Source: Blastococcus aurantiacus
GTDB lineage: Bacteria > Actinomycetota > Actinomycetes > Mycobacteriales > Geodermatophilaceae
DNA length: 64,000 bases
Reading direction: 5' to 3'
Assembly: GCF_900102425.1 (NCBI RefSeq)
Contig: NZ_FNBT01000001.1
Coordinates: 372,001-436,000 of the forward strand
Shown: one piece after another, positions 1-8,180 of the stretch
Position numbering within the stretch: the first letter of the stretch is position 1
Layout of the letters: every line of letters starts with the position of its first letter
Notes under the pieces: generated by a model
What the model was told of the DNA's origin: nothing
The model's database searches: none
Seen by the model: the letters and a program-made list of their open reading frames with translations, nothing else
Made by a program: the position numbers and the translations under genes

Positions 1-25
1 GTCCGAGGTCGGACAGCGTGGGCAC
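1..25 (-). CDS. APC-family permease, first codons only (partial)
   Basis: Only the first eight codons lie in the window. On the minus strand a GTG at 25-23 opens a frame reading V-P-T-L-S-D-L-G that runs off the left edge. A related M-x-x-L-S-D start is common in the amino-acid/polyamine (APC) permeases that sit divergently next to the two TrkA genes in many actinobacteria (Rv2690c beside ceoB/ceoC in M. tuberculosis). The call therefore rests mainly on gene order. No clear ribosome binding site is visible, so the exact start is uncertain. Confidence 0.35.
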
Positions 26-196
26 GGCGGCGATGGTACGGAGCGCGGGGTGCCGATGGCCGCCGCCGGACTGTTCTCCTGCTCACGCGGGTGACGTGCC
101 GGTTCCGGCCCGGGCGGCGGCCGTCACGGGTGTAGCTTCGCGCCGGATGCGCGGGCGGGTCGGCCGCCGGCGCGACGAGTCCGTGGGAGCCCTTTC

Positions 197-865
197 GTGC
201 ACGTGGTCGTCATGGGTTGCGGGCGGGTCGGTTCCGCCGTCGCCCGCCGGCTCGAACAGGTCGGTCACAGCGTCGCGGTGATCGACCAGGACCCCGCAGC
301 CTTCCGCCGGCTGGGGCCGGACTTCGGCGGCCGGCAGGTCACCGGTCTGGGCTTCGACCGCCAGACCCTGCTGGACGCCGGCATCGACTCCGCCGGCGCC
401 TTCGCCGCGGTCAGCAGCGGTGACAACTCGAACATCATCAGCGCCCGCGTGGCCCGCGAGACGTTCGGCGTCCAGCACGTCGTGGCCCGCATCTACGACT
501 CCAAGCGGGCCGAGGTCTACGAGCGCATGGGCATCCCGAGCGTGGCCACCGTGCCCTGGACGGTGAACCGGCTCATCCGGGAACTGCTGTCGGTCAAGGT
601 CAGCGAGCTGTGGCGCGAGCCCACCGGGAAGGTCTCGCTCATGCGCGTGACGGTCACCGAGACCTGGGTGGGCCGCCGGCTGGCGGACCTCGAGGCGGCC
701 TCCGGTGCGCGGGCCGCGTGGCTGGTCCGCTTCGGCGAGTCCCAGCTGCCCACCCCCACGACGATCCTGCAGGACGGCGACCAGCTGGTCGTCGCCGTCA
801 CCGACGAGATCACCGCCCGAGTCCACGACGTCGTCGAGCGCGGCACCCAGGAGGGTGGGCACTGA
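197..865 (+). CDS. TrkA-family potassium uptake regulator (CeoB-like)
   Basis: This 222-residue cytoplasmic protein is predicted to bind NAD(H) or ATP and gate a Trk/Ktr-type potassium channel. The N-terminal RCK_N Rossmann domain has the glycine motif GCGRVG at residues 7-12 and an aspartate (D30) at the end of strand 2. The C-terminal RCK_C domain covers roughly residues 140-215. The start is GTG. Its TGA stop overlaps the ATG of the second TrkA gene, so the two are translationally coupled. Each is a single RCK unit, about half the length of E. coli TrkA, as in M. tuberculosis ceoB/ceoC. No channel subunit lies beside them. Family assignment is firm; the substrate is known from the family only. 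Confidence 0.93.
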   Translation: MHVVVMGCGRVGSAVARRLEQVGHSVAVIDQDPAAFRRLGPDFGGRQVTGLGFDRQTLLDAGIDSAGAFAAVSSGDNSNIISARVARETFGVQHVVARIYDSKRAEVYERMGIPSVATVPWTVNRLIRELLSVKVSELWREPTGKVSLMRVTVTETWVGRRLADLEAASGARAAWLVRFGESQLPTPTTILQDGDQLVVAVTDEITARVHDVVERGTQEGGH

Positions 866-1539
866 TGCGCGTCGCCATCGTGGGCGCCGGCGCCGTCGGC
901 CGCTCCATCGCCGGCGAGCTGCTCGGCAACGGGCACACCGTCATGCTGATCGAGAAGGACCCCCGCAAGGTGCGCACCAAGTCGGTGCCCGGAGCCGAGT
1001 GGGTGCAGGCCGACGCGTGCGAGGTCTCCTCCCTCGAGGAGGCGCAGCTGGCCACCTGCGACGTCGTCGTGGCGGCCACCGGCGACGACAAGGCCAACCT
1101 CGTCGTCTCCCTGCTGGCCAAGACCGAGTTCGCCGTCAACCGCGTCGTCGCCCGCGTGAAGGACCCGCGCAACGAGTGGCTCTACACCGAGGCCTGGGGC
1201 GTCGACGTCGCCGTCTCCACCCCGCGGGTGCTCGCCGCGCTCGTCGAGGAGGCGGTCACCGTCGGCGACGTCGTCCGGCTGATGAGCTTCCGCAAGGGAG
1301 CCGCCAACCTGGTCGAGATCACCCTCGCCGAGGACACCCCCTGGGTGGGCCGGGCGCTGCGGGAGGTCCCCCTGCCCCGCGAGACGGTGCTGACCGCGAT
1401 CCTGCGCGGCGAGCGGGTGATCACGCCGTCCCCGGACGAGCCGCTGGAGGCCGGGGACGAGCTGCTGTTCATCACCCACGGCGACGTGGAGGACGACCTC
1501 AAGGCCGTGCTCGCCCCCGCGGGCGGCGCGGGGATCTGA
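865..1539 (+). CDS. TrkA-family potassium uptake regulator (CeoC-like)
   Basis: This is the 224-residue partner of the preceding gene and probably assembles with it into one RCK ring. The nucleotide-binding motif GAGAVG is at residues 7-12, with an acidic residue (E30) ending strand 2, and an RCK_C domain fills the last 80 residues. The ATG at 865 overlaps the upstream stop (ATGA) and is preceded by GGAGGG at a good distance. A much longer frame opening at 610 is rejected because it overlaps the first TrkA gene and ignores this start. The stop codon lies in a small palindrome shared with the convergent DUF3159 gene. Confidence 0.93.
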   Translation: MRVAIVGAGAVGRSIAGELLGNGHTVMLIEKDPRKVRTKSVPGAEWVQADACEVSSLEEAQLATCDVVVAATGDDKANLVVSLLAKTEFAVNRVVARVKDPRNEWLYTEAWGVDVAVSTPRVLAALVEEAVTVGDVVRLMSFRKGAANLVEITLAEDTPWVGRALREVPLPRETVLTAILRGERVITPSPDEPLEAGDELLFITHGDVEDDLKAVLAPAGGAGI

Positions 1540-1552
1540 CGCCGGGCGTCAG
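1536..1552. terminator. Bidirectional hairpin between convergent genes
   Basis: CTGACGCC, one G, then GGCGTCAG forms a perfect 8-bp inverted repeat. It contains the TGA of the TrkA gene and the TCA (stop on the minus strand) of the DUF3159 gene, so one hairpin could end transcription from both sides. There is no T-tract, as is usual for high-GC actinobacteria. Confidence 0.5.
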
Positions 1553-2370
1553 TCCGTGGGGCGCTCGTCCGGCTCCCCGGCCGGCGCGCCCGCCGCGCGG
1601 TGGCGGTGCAGGCGGGAGACCACCCACAGCGTCACCGCGACCTCCACGGCGGTGACCGGGACCCCGAGCAGCAGCGACACGATGCCCAGGTCGGTGGCGT
1701 CGCTGTCCTTGCTGCCCAGGTAGAGGTACCCCTGGACCCCGGCGCGCACGAGGAACACGGCGGCCCACAGCACCGTCAGCCAGCCGTATGCCCGCACCAG
1801 CCGCGGGTCCTCGCGCCAGGGCAGCTCCGGATCCGGGTCCGGCAGGGCCCGTCCGGTCGCCGGGTCGCGCTCGGTGCGGTGCGCGACGACGCGGGTGGCA
1901 TCGACCCGGCCGCGCCATCCGGGGAACCCCGCCCCCGGAGCGGCCATGGCACCGAGGTGGCTGGGCGAGAGGAACTCGGCGACGACGCCGACCAGGGGAC
2001 GGCGGAGCACCACGGACCCCAGGAGGACGACGGCGAGCGCCGCGTTGCGCAGGATGCCGGGGACGTAGAAGTCCCGCGCCTGGCCGGTGGCGGCGGCGAT
2101 GGCGACGGCGACCCCGACGGCGAACAGGCCGCTCACCGCCTGCTGCACGCTCTCCCGGCGCACCAGCCGGAGCCCGAAGATCAGGACGGCGGCACCGAGG
2201 GCGGCCCAGATCCCGGTCCGGAGCCCGCCGATGCCGTTGGCCACGATGAACGCGATGGTGGGCACCGTCGCGTCGACCATGCCGCGCCAGCCCCCCAGCT
2301 GGTCGAGCACCATGTGCCGGTCGAAGACGATCGCCGGTTCCCCGGACCGTCCGTTCCCCGTCGCGCTCAC
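1549..2370 (-). CDS. DUF3159 family membrane protein
   Basis: This 273-residue integral membrane protein has about six hydrophobic segments: a pair near residues 35-62, a pair near 80-120, and a pair near 190-250. The strongly polar stretch at about 150-185 should be a cytosolic or extracellular loop. The family is conserved in actinobacteria next to the TrkA pair (Rv2693c in M. tuberculosis) and has no established function. The gene is last in a minus-strand run with the OB-fold protein, DUF3710 and dut. The ATG start is 22 bp after the OB-fold gene. Confidence 0.85.
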   Translation of the reverse strand: MSATGNGRSGEPAIVFDRHMVLDQLGGWRGMVDATVPTIAFIVANGIGGLRTGIWAALGAAVLIFGLRLVRRESVQQAVSGLFAVGVAVAIAAATGQARDFYVPGILRNAALAVVLLGSVVLRRPLVGVVAEFLSPSHLGAMAAPGAGFPGWRGRVDATRVVAHRTERDPATGRALPDPDPELPWREDPRLVRAYGWLTVLWAAVFLVRAGVQGYLYLGSKDSDATDLGIVSLLLGVPVTAVEVAVTLWVVSRLHRHRAAGAPAGEPDERPTD

Positions 2371-2392
2371 GCGTCTCCCCCACGTGTGGCGG

Positions 2393-2770
2393 TCAGCAGG
2401 AACCCAGCTCGTACCAGGGGTTGTAGATGACCCGCTTGCCGTCGAAGGCGGCGAACCGGCCGCGCGCGGTGAGCGTGCGCCCGGGCACGATGCCCGGGAT
2501 GCGCCGGCGGCCCAGCCAGACCAGCGTCACCGACCCGGAGCCGTCGAACAGTTCCGCCTCGAGCGTCGGCACCGTCTCCCGGGGGGTGTAGACCACCGAC
2601 TTCAGCCGCCCGGTCACCGTCACGACGGCGCCCTTGCGGCAGGAGCTGAGGGGCTCGCAGCCGGCGCTCGCCGACTCCGCGCGCAGCTCCTCGGCATCGA
2701 TCGTCTGCTCGTCGGCGGTCAGTCGCTGCAGGGTCCGCGACAGCCAGCCGACCGGACGGGTCTCGGTCAC
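2393..2770 (-). CDS. OB-fold nucleic-acid-binding protein
   Basis: This 125-residue protein has an OB-fold spanning about residues 45-120, with alternating strands including VTVTGRLKSVVYTP and LFDGSGSVTLVWLG. These resemble the single-stranded-nucleic-acid binding module of RecG and DnaE. The N-terminal 40 residues are charged and helical. The GTG start overlaps the stop of the DUF3710 gene (GTGA), giving translational coupling. The neighbour dut suggests a role near DNA metabolism, but that is inference. The orthologue in M. tuberculosis gene order is Rv2694c, which is uncharacterised. Confidence 0.8.
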   Translation of the reverse strand: MTETRPVGWLSRTLQRLTADEQTIDAEELRAESASAGCEPLSSCRKGAVVTVTGRLKSVVYTPRETVPTLEAELFDGSGSVTLVWLGRRRIPGIVPGRTLTARGRFAAFDGKRVIYNPWYELGSC

Positions 2771-3540
2771 GGACCCAGCGTAGTGCTGCCCGGCGCGTGA
2801 GAGCCGCCCGTGCTCCCTCCGGCGGGGGGCGTCCGCGGCGCCGCCGCACCCGCGGGGCGGGCGGCCGCCTCCTGCTGCTGGGCGGCGACCCGCGCGGCGG
2901 CCTCCGCCGGCAGGGTCAGCGGCAGGGCCTCCCGGACGGGCATGGGCTCGCTCCCGCGGACGACGACGACGGCGCGGAAGGCCTCCTCCAGCTCCGCCGC
3001 GGCCTCGGGGCCGGCCGCCGCGGGCCCGCTGATGGTGCCGCGCAGGAACCAGCGCGGCCCGTCGACGCCGAGGAAACGGGCCGGACGGCGGGTGGGCTCG
3101 GGCGCGGGCTGCCCGGGCTGGGCCGGGGGCGCGGCGACGACGGTGCCCGCCAGTTCCGTGCCGAACGGCCCCTCGACCTCGCGCAGCGACGCGCCCTGGC
3201 CCGAGGCGGTCCGCGCGATGTCCGCGCGCACGTCGTCCCAGATGCCGGCGGCCCGTGGCGCCGCGAAGGCGGCGACCTGCAGGAGGGAGTCCCCGGAGCG
3301 CAGGGTCGCCCCGATCACCTGCTGCTGCTGGTTCAGGTCCACCCGCAGCTCCATGCCCGGGCGGGCGGGCAGGCGCAGCGCGCCGAGGTCCAGGCGGGTG
3401 ATCCCGTCGTCGGGTGCGTCCGCGACGTCCCAGGGCCCGGTGGTCTCCTCGACGTCGCGCTCGCGCACCTGCGGCTCCGGCGGCACGCCGCGCTCCCGCA
3501 GACTGCGGTCGATCCGGTTGCGTCGTCGTCCGAACGGCAT
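2767..3540 (-). CDS. DUF3710 domain protein
   Basis: This 257-residue soluble protein has a DUF3710 core at about residues 45-200 (GMELRVDLNQQQ, DDVRADIARTASGQG and RFLGVDGPRWFLRGTISG are recognisable). A proline/alanine-rich tail of about 40 residues follows that looks disordered. The function is unknown. The gene follows dut with a gap of only one base and overlaps the next gene, so it belongs to the dut operon, as in M. tuberculosis (Rv2696c after dut). The ATG start gives an N-terminus rich in arginine. Confidence 0.87.
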   Translation of the reverse strand: MPFGRRRNRIDRSLRERGVPPEPQVRERDVEETTGPWDVADAPDDGITRLDLGALRLPARPGMELRVDLNQQQQVIGATLRSGDSLLQVAAFAAPRAAGIWDDVRADIARTASGQGASLREVEGPFGTELAGTVVAAPPAQPGQPAPEPTRRPARFLGVDGPRWFLRGTISGPAAAGPEAAAELEEAFRAVVVVRGSEPMPVREALPLTLPAEAAARVAAQQQEAAARPAGAAAPRTPPAGGSTGGSHAPGSTTLGP

Positions 3541-3541
3541 G

Positions 3542-4036
3542 TCAGCCCTGCTCCTCGTCCACCGTGGTGGGGAGCCCCGAGAAGCCCCCCGTCGAGCCGT
3601 GCCCGCCCGCCCCGCGCTCGCTGGCGGGAAGTTCCTCCACCGGCACGAAGCGGGCCCGCACCACCGGTTGCACGACCAGCTGCGCGATGCGGTCGCCGCG
3701 GCGGAGGGTCAGCGCGTGCGTCGGGTCGTGGTTGACCAGGATCACCTTGATCTCACCGCGGTAGCCGGCGTCGATGGTTCCCGGCGCGTTCACCACCCCG
3801 AGGCCGTGCCGGGCGGCCAACCCCGACCGCGGGTGGACGAAGCCGGCGTAGCCCTCCGGGATGGCCACCGCCACGCCCGTGCCGACGACGGCGCGCTGCA
3901 GCGGGGCCAGCTCGACGTCCTCGGTGAGGGTGAGATCGGCGCCGGCATCGCCGGGCAGCGCGTAGCGCGGCACGGTGCCCTCGGCGGACAGCAGGGAGAC
4001 CGGCACGTCCAGGCCGGACGGGGGGAGGTCGGGCAC
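3542..4036 (-). CDS. dut: dUTP diphosphatase (dUTPase)
   Basis: This enzyme hydrolyses dUTP to dUMP and diphosphate, limiting uracil incorporation into DNA and feeding thymidylate synthesis. It is 164 residues, a normal length for the homotrimeric family. All five motifs are visible: DAGAD at 30-34, [25 protein letters not shown] with the catalytic aspartate and tyrosine, RGDRIAQLV, and the glycine-rich C-terminal lid [13 protein letters not shown]. The GTG start at 4036 lies nine bases after a TATAGG element on the minus strand, suggesting its own leaderless promoter. DUF3710 follows after one base. Confidence 0.97.
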   Translation of the reverse strand: MPDLPPSGLDVPVSLLSAEGTVPRYALPGDAGADLTLTEDVELAPLQRAVVGTGVAVAIPEGYAGFVHPRSGLAARHGLGVVNAPGTIDAGYRGEIKVILVNHDPTHALTLRRGDRIAQLVVQPVVRARFVPVEELPASERGAGGHGSTGGFSGLPTTVDEEQG

Positions 4037-4045
4037 GTCGGCGAC

Positions 4046-4051
4046 CCTATA
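4046..4051 (-). promoter_or_regulatory. Candidate -10 element for dut
   Basis: TATAGG on the minus strand ends nine bases before the dut GTG start. With no Shine-Dalgarno sequence in between, this fits a leaderless or near-leaderless promoter. No good -35 hexamer was identified, so the call is tentative. Confidence 0.4.
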
Positions 4052-4064
4052 AGCACCGTCGGGC

Positions 4065-4940
4065 TCAGGCTCCGCCGCGCAGTTCCCGGAGCACGCGCGC
4101 CGCCAGCGTCTCGGTGGCCCGCCGGTTCCCCCGGCCGGCCAGCGCGGCGCCGAGCAGGAACGGAGCCGTCGTCGGCACGTTCCTGACCAGCCGCCGGCCC
4201 ACGCCCCTCTGCACGGCGCGCAGCCCCGCGGCGCCGAGCACCGAGGCCAGGCCGGTGGAGCTCGCGGCCGGGCGGTGCGCCGACCAGCTGCCCAGGTAGG
4301 CGGCGCCGCGTGCCCGTGCGTCGCCCGGCGCGGGTCGGCCGTGCAGCTCGTGCAGCTCGCCGATCAGCACGATCTCGACCGCGGCGGCGAGGACGGTCTC
4401 CACGCCCAGCTCGAGCGGGACGGCCAGCAGGGAGGCCGGGGCGGACCGGTGCGCCGCCGCGAGCCCGCCGGTCGCCGCACCGATGCGGGACGTCGCTCGT
4501 GCCGCCCGGTCGACCAGAGCGGTGGCGATCTCGTCATCCGATGCGCCGGGGTGGGCGGCCCGCAGCCGCGCCGCGTCGCGGACCGGAAGCCGCGGCACGA
4601 CCGCCGCCAGCAGGTCGTCGAGGAGCGCGCCCGCGGGACGTCCCGGATCGGCTGCCGGAGCGTCGGCCGGCCCGCCGGCGGTCGGGGCGCCACCGAGGGC
4701 CGCGCCGACCGCGGTGGCGACCGCGCCCAGCGCGTCGCGGAGACCGGCACCGGTCGACCGCCCCGTCGTCCCGTCGGCCTGGGGTCCGGACGCGCCCCCG
4801 GCCATGGCGGCCACGGCCTCGGCGACGGCACGCGCCGCCCGCCCCAGCCCGCTGTCCTCCGTCGGGGCCGGGGTGGGTGCGACCGGGCGCGGCGGAGGGA
4901 CGTCGCGGGGCGCAGCGGTGCGCGCCGAGTGCTCACTCAC
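4065..4940 (-). CDS. Unknown alanine-rich protein in the dut locus
   Basis: I do not recognise this 291-residue protein. The first 120 residues are alanine/proline/glycine-rich and probably disordered. The rest is helical and includes a hydrophobic stretch ([24 protein letters not shown], about residues 175-198) and a basic C-terminal part ([21 protein letters not shown] and following). The GTG at 4940 is chosen because AAGGGGG lies just upstream; a longer frame opens at 4994 without such a site. It occupies the position where M. tuberculosis has Rv2698 (DUF3093), but has no resemblance I can see. The EcsC and membrane-associated families are possibilities I cannot test. Confidence 0.6.
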   Translation of the reverse strand: MSEHSARTAAPRDVPPPRPVAPTPAPTEDSGLGRAARAVAEAVAAMAGGASGPQADGTTGRSTGAGLRDALGAVATAVGAALGGAPTAGGPADAPAADPGRPAGALLDDLLAAVVPRLPVRDAARLRAAHPGASDDEIATALVDRAARATSRIGAATGGLAAAHRSAPASLLAVPLELGVETVLAAAVEIVLIGELHELHGRPAPGDARARGAAYLGSWSAHRPAASSTGLASVLGAAGLRAVQRGVGRRLVRNVPTTAPFLLGAALAGRGNRRATETLAARVLRELRGGA

Positions 4941-4960
4941 CGACGTCCCCCTTCGGTCAT

Positions 4961-5020
4961 GGCCCCGTCCCGGGTCCCGCCCCGAGCTTGCCAAGGGGGT
5001 GGGGAGGACGGGGTCCTTCT
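4961..5020 (-). repeat. Dispersed palindromic element, copy C
   Basis: This is a hairpin of about 60 bp between the DUF4193 stop and the start of the unknown gene. The arms at 4961-4970 and 5006-5015 are complementary except for one G-T wobble and enclose 35 bases. Read on the minus strand it begins AGGACCCC, has CCCCACC and GCTC in the middle, and ends GGGGCC, like copies at 8106, 30262 and 43299. It could act as a terminator or attenuator between the two genes. Family membership rests on shared layout and core bases, judged by eye. Confidence 0.6.
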
Positions 5021-5024
5021 GCTT

Positions 5025-5324
5025 TCAGGCGCAGTCGCGGCAGTACATGTCGTCGCCCTTGGTGGCGGCGAGCCGGCTGCGGTGCTGCACCAGGAAGCAG
5101 CGCGAGCAGGTGAACTCGTCCTCCTGCTTGGGCAGCACGCGGACGGTCAGCTCCTCGTTCGAGAGGTCCGCGCCGGGCAGCTCGAGGTTCTCGTTGAAGT
5201 CGGTCTCGTCGACGTCGACCGACGAGGACTGGGCCTCGGCACGGCGTGCCTTCAGCTCCTCGAGCGAGTCCTCGCCGAGCTCGTCGGCCTCGTTGCGGCG
5301 CGGGGCGTCGTAGTCGGTGGCCAT
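5025..5324 (-). CDS. DUF4193 family protein, zinc-ribbon-like
   Basis: This is a 99-residue acidic protein conserved across actinobacteria (Rv2699c in M. tuberculosis) with no assigned function. Two CxxC pairs near the C-terminus (CSRC and CRDC) bracket about 20 residues and probably bind zinc. The middle is rich in glutamate and aspartate. The ATG at 5324 begins M-A-T-D-Y and has GAGGAGG just upstream; a longer frame to 5522 lacks a plausible site. The gene is first in the minus-strand run towards dut. Confidence 0.9.
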   Translation of the reverse strand: MATDYDAPRRNEADELGEDSLEELKARRAEAQSSSVDVDETDFNENLELPGADLSNEELTVRVLPKQEDEFTCSRCFLVQHRSRLAATKGDDMYCRDCA

Positions 5325-5610
5325 GGGGTGCCCCTCCTCGGTTCTCGCGGGCGTCGAACCCGCTCTTCTGACGCGGTGCCGGGTGGGCTCCGTCGTCTCG
5401 GCCGGTCGCCGGTGGGCGATCGGTGTGTCTGTCGGCAGGAGCCCGCATGCGGGGCGTCCTGGTCCGTGCCGGTCGTCCCCTGCCCTCCTGGTGGACGGCG
5501 TTCGGGACCGGCAGCCGCCCAACGCCGTACGGGCCCGGTTTGTGCCCGCGGGGTCACGGGCGACACATCGGGCGCACGGACGGGCGTCCGGGCGGCGGAG
5601 CGCCAGAGGT

Positions 5611-5616
5611 TACCCT
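5611..5616 (+). promoter_or_regulatory. Candidate -10 of a leaderless promoter
   Basis: TACCCT lies six bases before the GTG start of the phosphotransferase gene, and there is no Shine-Dalgarno sequence. This is the usual layout of actinobacterial leaderless genes. The 298 bp upstream, back to the DUF4193 start, show no other gene. Confidence 0.45.
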
Positions 5617-5622
5617 GCCGCC

Positions 5623-6669
5623 GTGGCGACTCCCGTGGGTGCTGATCCGACCGTCGTGGGCCCCTACCTGGCGCGTGCGCTGGGCGATCAGCGGTGGCGG
5701 GAGGTGACCGTCGAGCTCATCGCCGCCGGCATGTCCAACCTCACGTACGTGGTGACCCCGCAGGGCGGCTCCCCGGACGACGCCGTGATCCTCCGGCGGC
5801 CGCCCACGGGCGCGGTCCTGGCCACGGCGCACGACATGGCGCGGGAGCACCGGGTGATCTCCGCTCTCGACGGCACCGCCGTGCCGGTGCCGCGCACGCT
5901 GCACATGTGCACCGACGAGTCGGTTCTCGGCGCGCCCTTCTACGTCATGGAGCGGGTCGTCGGCATCCACGCCGTCAACGCGTTCCCGCCCGGGTACGCC
6001 GACGAGCCCGAGCAGCGGCGCGCCATCGGCGAGGGGCTCATCGACGTCCTGGCCGACCTGCACTCGGTCGACTACGAGGCCGTGGGGCTGGCCGACTTCG
6101 GCCGGCCGGAAGGGTTCGCCGCCCGCCAGGTGCGCCGCTGGACCAAGCAGTGGGACGCCACCCGCGACCGGGACCGGCCCGAGCTCGACGCGCTGGCCGC
6201 CCGGCTGGCCGAGACGGTCCCGGCCACGCAGCGGTCGAGCATCGTGCACGGCGACTACCGGCTGGACAACTGCCTGCTCGACCCGACCGCGCCGGGTCGC
6301 ATCCGCGCCGTCCTGGACTGGGAGATGTCGACGCTCGGCGACCCGCTGACCGACATCGGAATGATGTTCGTCTACTGGCCGCAGGCCGGTGAGGACCGCG
6401 CCTCGACGCAGAGCGCGCTGACCACGCTGCCCGGTTTCCCGACCCGCCTCGAGGCGGCGGAGCGCTACGCCCAGCGCACCGGGGTGGACCTGGCCGACCT
6501 CAACTGGTACGTCGGCTTCGCCTTCTTCAAGTTCGCCGCGATCATCGCCGGCATCGTCGCCCGCTCGGCCGCCGGCGCCATGGCCGGCAAGAACACCAGC
6601 GGGTACGCCGAGCGCATCGATCCGGTGGTGGAGCTGGGACGCGCCGCGCTCGAGGACGGTGCGATCTAG
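5623..6669 (+). CDS. Aminoglycoside-phosphotransferase-like kinase, ACAD10 type
   Basis: This 348-residue cytosolic protein has the APH/choline-kinase fold. The N-lobe contains GMSNLTYVV and the hinge region FYVMERVVGI. The catalytic loop IVHGDYRLDNCLLD holds the catalytic aspartate and the metal-binding asparagine, and the second metal site is in VLDWEMSTLGDP. It is closest in style to the ACAD10/11 N-terminal kinase group, which in animals phosphorylates 4-hydroxy acids before acyl-CoA processing. The substrate here is unknown, and antibiotic resistance is not implied. The GTG at 5623 follows a -10 element. The gene is an insertion relative to the M. tuberculosis order. Confidence 0.82.
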   Translation: MATPVGADPTVVGPYLARALGDQRWREVTVELIAAGMSNLTYVVTPQGGSPDDAVILRRPPTGAVLATAHDMAREHRVISALDGTAVPVPRTLHMCTDESVLGAPFYVMERVVGIHAVNAFPPGYADEPEQRRAIGEGLIDVLADLHSVDYEAVGLADFGRPEGFAARQVRRWTKQWDATRDRDRPELDALAARLAETVPATQRSSIVHGDYRLDNCLLDPTAPGRIRAVLDWEMSTLGDPLTDIGMMFVYWPQAGEDRASTQSALTTLPGFPTRLEAAERYAQRTGVDLADLNWYVGFAFFKFAAIIAGIVARSAAGAMAGKNTSGYAERIDPVVELGRAALEDGAI

Positions 6670-6698
6670 CCGGCCGGTCCGGCTCTAAGCTCCCTCGC

Positions 6699-7247
6699 GT
6701 GACGACGTTGCGCACCGAACGCCCGACGGTGCGCGCACGCAGCGGGCGTCGGCCCCTGCCGCCGATCATCTTCCTGCTGGTGCTCGCCCTGATCGCGGGG
6801 GGCGTCTGGTGGAACGTCTTCCACCAGGACGCCGAGCTGCAGGCCGAGCAGGACGCCGCCTGCGCCGAGGCCGAGGCGGCGCCCCACGCCCTGGACCCCG
6901 CCACCGTGTCCGTGCGCGTCTACAACGCCTCCGACCAGGGCGGCCTCGCCCAGTCCGTCGCGGACGACCTCGGCGCCCGTGGTTTCACCATCGCCGAGGT
7001 CGCCAACGACCCCACCAACCGGGAGGTCACCGGCGTGGGCGAGGTGCGGCACGGCGTCAGCGGGAAGTCCACCGCCGCCTTCCTGGCGCTGTACCTCCCC
7101 GGAGCCGGCCTCTGGCAGGACGTCCGCTCCACCCAGCAGGTCGACCTCGTCCTGGGCCCGGAGTTCGTGATCGGCGAGAGCCTGGCCACCGACGACGTCG
7201 TCGACGCCGCCCTGGCCGAGGCAGACGAGGCCGCCGCCGCCTGCTGA
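6699..7247 (+). CDS. LytR C-terminal domain envelope protein (Cei-like)
   Basis: This 182-residue protein has one N-terminal membrane segment (about residues 22-40, IIFLLVLALIAGGVWWNVF) and a LytR_C domain of about residues 68-178 that should lie outside the membrane. VRVYNASDQGGLAQSVADDL and VDLVLGPEF are typical of that domain. The position between a minus-strand DUF4193 gene and suhB matches M. tuberculosis Rv2700 (Cei), which is needed for cell-envelope integrity. The GTG at 6699 is close behind a TAAGCT -10-like hexamer at 6686. It converges with suhB 12 bp downstream. Confidence 0.85.
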   Translation: MTTLRTERPTVRARSGRRPLPPIIFLLVLALIAGGVWWNVFHQDAELQAEQDAACAEAEAAPHALDPATVSVRVYNASDQGGLAQSVADDLGARGFTIAEVANDPTNREVTGVGEVRHGVSGKSTAAFLALYLPGAGLWQDVRSTQQVDLVLGPEFVIGESLATDDVVDAALAEADEAAAAC

Positions 7248-7259
7248 CGGCCGCGGCGC

Positions 7260-8075
7260 TCAGGCCCGGTGCAGCTCGCCGAGCAGGGCGAGGAGGTCGT
7301 CGGCGATCCCGGGCGCCGCGGCGACGACCAGCGGCTCGCCGAAGGCCCGGCCGGGCAGCCCGCCCAGCACCAGGCCCGCCTCGGCCGCGACGAGCGCACC
7401 CGCTGCGTGGTCCCACGGCTCCAGACCGGTCTCGTAGTAGGCGTCCACCCGTCCCGCGGCGGCCGCGCAGAGCTCCAGCGCCGCGCTGCCGTGCCGGCGG
7501 ATGTCCCGCACCCGCGGCAGCAGGGCGGCCACGACCGCGCCCTGCGCGCGCCGCTGCTCGACCCGGTACCCGAACCCGGTCGCGACCAGGCTCAGCCCCA
7601 GCGACGACGCCCGGCTGCCGGTCAGCCGGACCGGTGCGTCCTCCCCCGGTGCCGACCGGAAGGCGCCCCCGCCCGCCACGGCCGTGAACAGCTCGCCGGT
7701 GGCGGCGTTGAGGACCACGCCCGCGACCACGGCGCCGTCGACCTCCGCGGCGATGGAGACGGCGTAGGCGGGCAGGTCGTAGAGGAAGTTCACCGTGCCG
7801 TCGATCGGGTCGACGATCCAGCGCACGCCGGTGGTACCGGGCCGCTGCGCCCCCTCCTCCCCCAGCACCCCGTCGTCGGGCCGGGCACCGAGCAGGCGCC
7901 CCACGACGAGGTGCTCGCTCGCGGCGTCCACGGCCGTGACGACGTCCACGGGGCTGGACTTGACGGCGACGTCGTCCCCCGCCGTGGCCCGCCCGCGCCG
8001 GACGAGCTCGGCGGCCTCGCGAGCGGTGGCCACGGCCAGCTCCAGCAGGGATGCGGCGTCCGGGGGCGCGGTCAT
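7260..8075 (-). CDS. suhB: Inositol-1-monophosphatase family protein
   Basis: This is a Mg-dependent, Li-sensitive type phosphatase of 271 residues that releases inositol from inositol 1-phosphate, the precursor of mycothiol and phosphatidylinositol in actinobacteria. The metal-binding signature WIVDPIDGTVNFLYDLP (about residues 87-103) and the C-terminal EPWDHAAGALVAAEAG are intact. GEE in VLGEEGA supplies the first metal ligand. The ATG at 8075 gives the normal family length; upstream frame extension to 8990 runs over the divergent gene and is rejected. It sits between the LytR_C gene and ppgK, as in M. tuberculosis (Rv2701c). Confidence 0.93.
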   Translation of the reverse strand: MTAPPDAASLLELAVATAREAAELVRRGRATAGDDVAVKSSPVDVVTAVDAASEHLVVGRLLGARPDDGVLGEEGAQRPGTTGVRWIVDPIDGTVNFLYDLPAYAVSIAAEVDGAVVAGVVLNAATGELFTAVAGGGAFRSAPGEDAPVRLTGSRASSLGLSLVATGFGYRVEQRRAQGAVVAALLPRVRDIRRHGSAALELCAAAAGRVDAYYETGLEPWDHAAGALVAAEAGLVLGGLPGRAFGEPLVVAAAPGIADDLLALLGELHRA

Positions 8076-8105
8076 GCACCGATCCTCCCCGCTCGCACAC
8101 ACCCC

Positions 8106-8165
8106 GGCCCCGTCGCAGGGACCCGGCGCGTGCGGAGCGCGTGTTGGGGGGCGACGGGGCCCTCT
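8106..8165 (-). repeat. Dispersed palindromic element, copy E
   Basis: Perfect 11-bp arms (GGCCCCGTCGC at 8106-8116 and its complement at 8151-8161) enclose 34 bases. On the minus strand it starts AGAGGGCC, has CCCCCCAACAC and GCTC in the core, and ends TGCGACGGGGCC, matching the layout of copies at 4961, 30262 and 43299 with different arm bases. It fills most of the divergent suhB/ppgK promoter region and stops just short of the TAACCT -10 of ppgK. Confidence 0.65.
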
Positions 8166-8168
8166 TAC

Positions 8169-8174
8169 TAACCT
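8169..8174 (+). promoter_or_regulatory. Candidate -10 element for ppgK
   Basis: TAACCT ends six bases before the ATG of ppgK with no Shine-Dalgarno sequence between, consistent with leaderless transcription. The -35 zone would fall inside the palindromic element that ends at about 8165. Confidence 0.4.
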
Positions 8175-8180
8175 GGACGG

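Noticed and set aside
5623-6669. Aminoglycoside resistance gene.
   Set aside because: The protein fits the ACAD10-like kinase group of the fold and sits among housekeeping genes; nothing indicates an antibiotic substrate.
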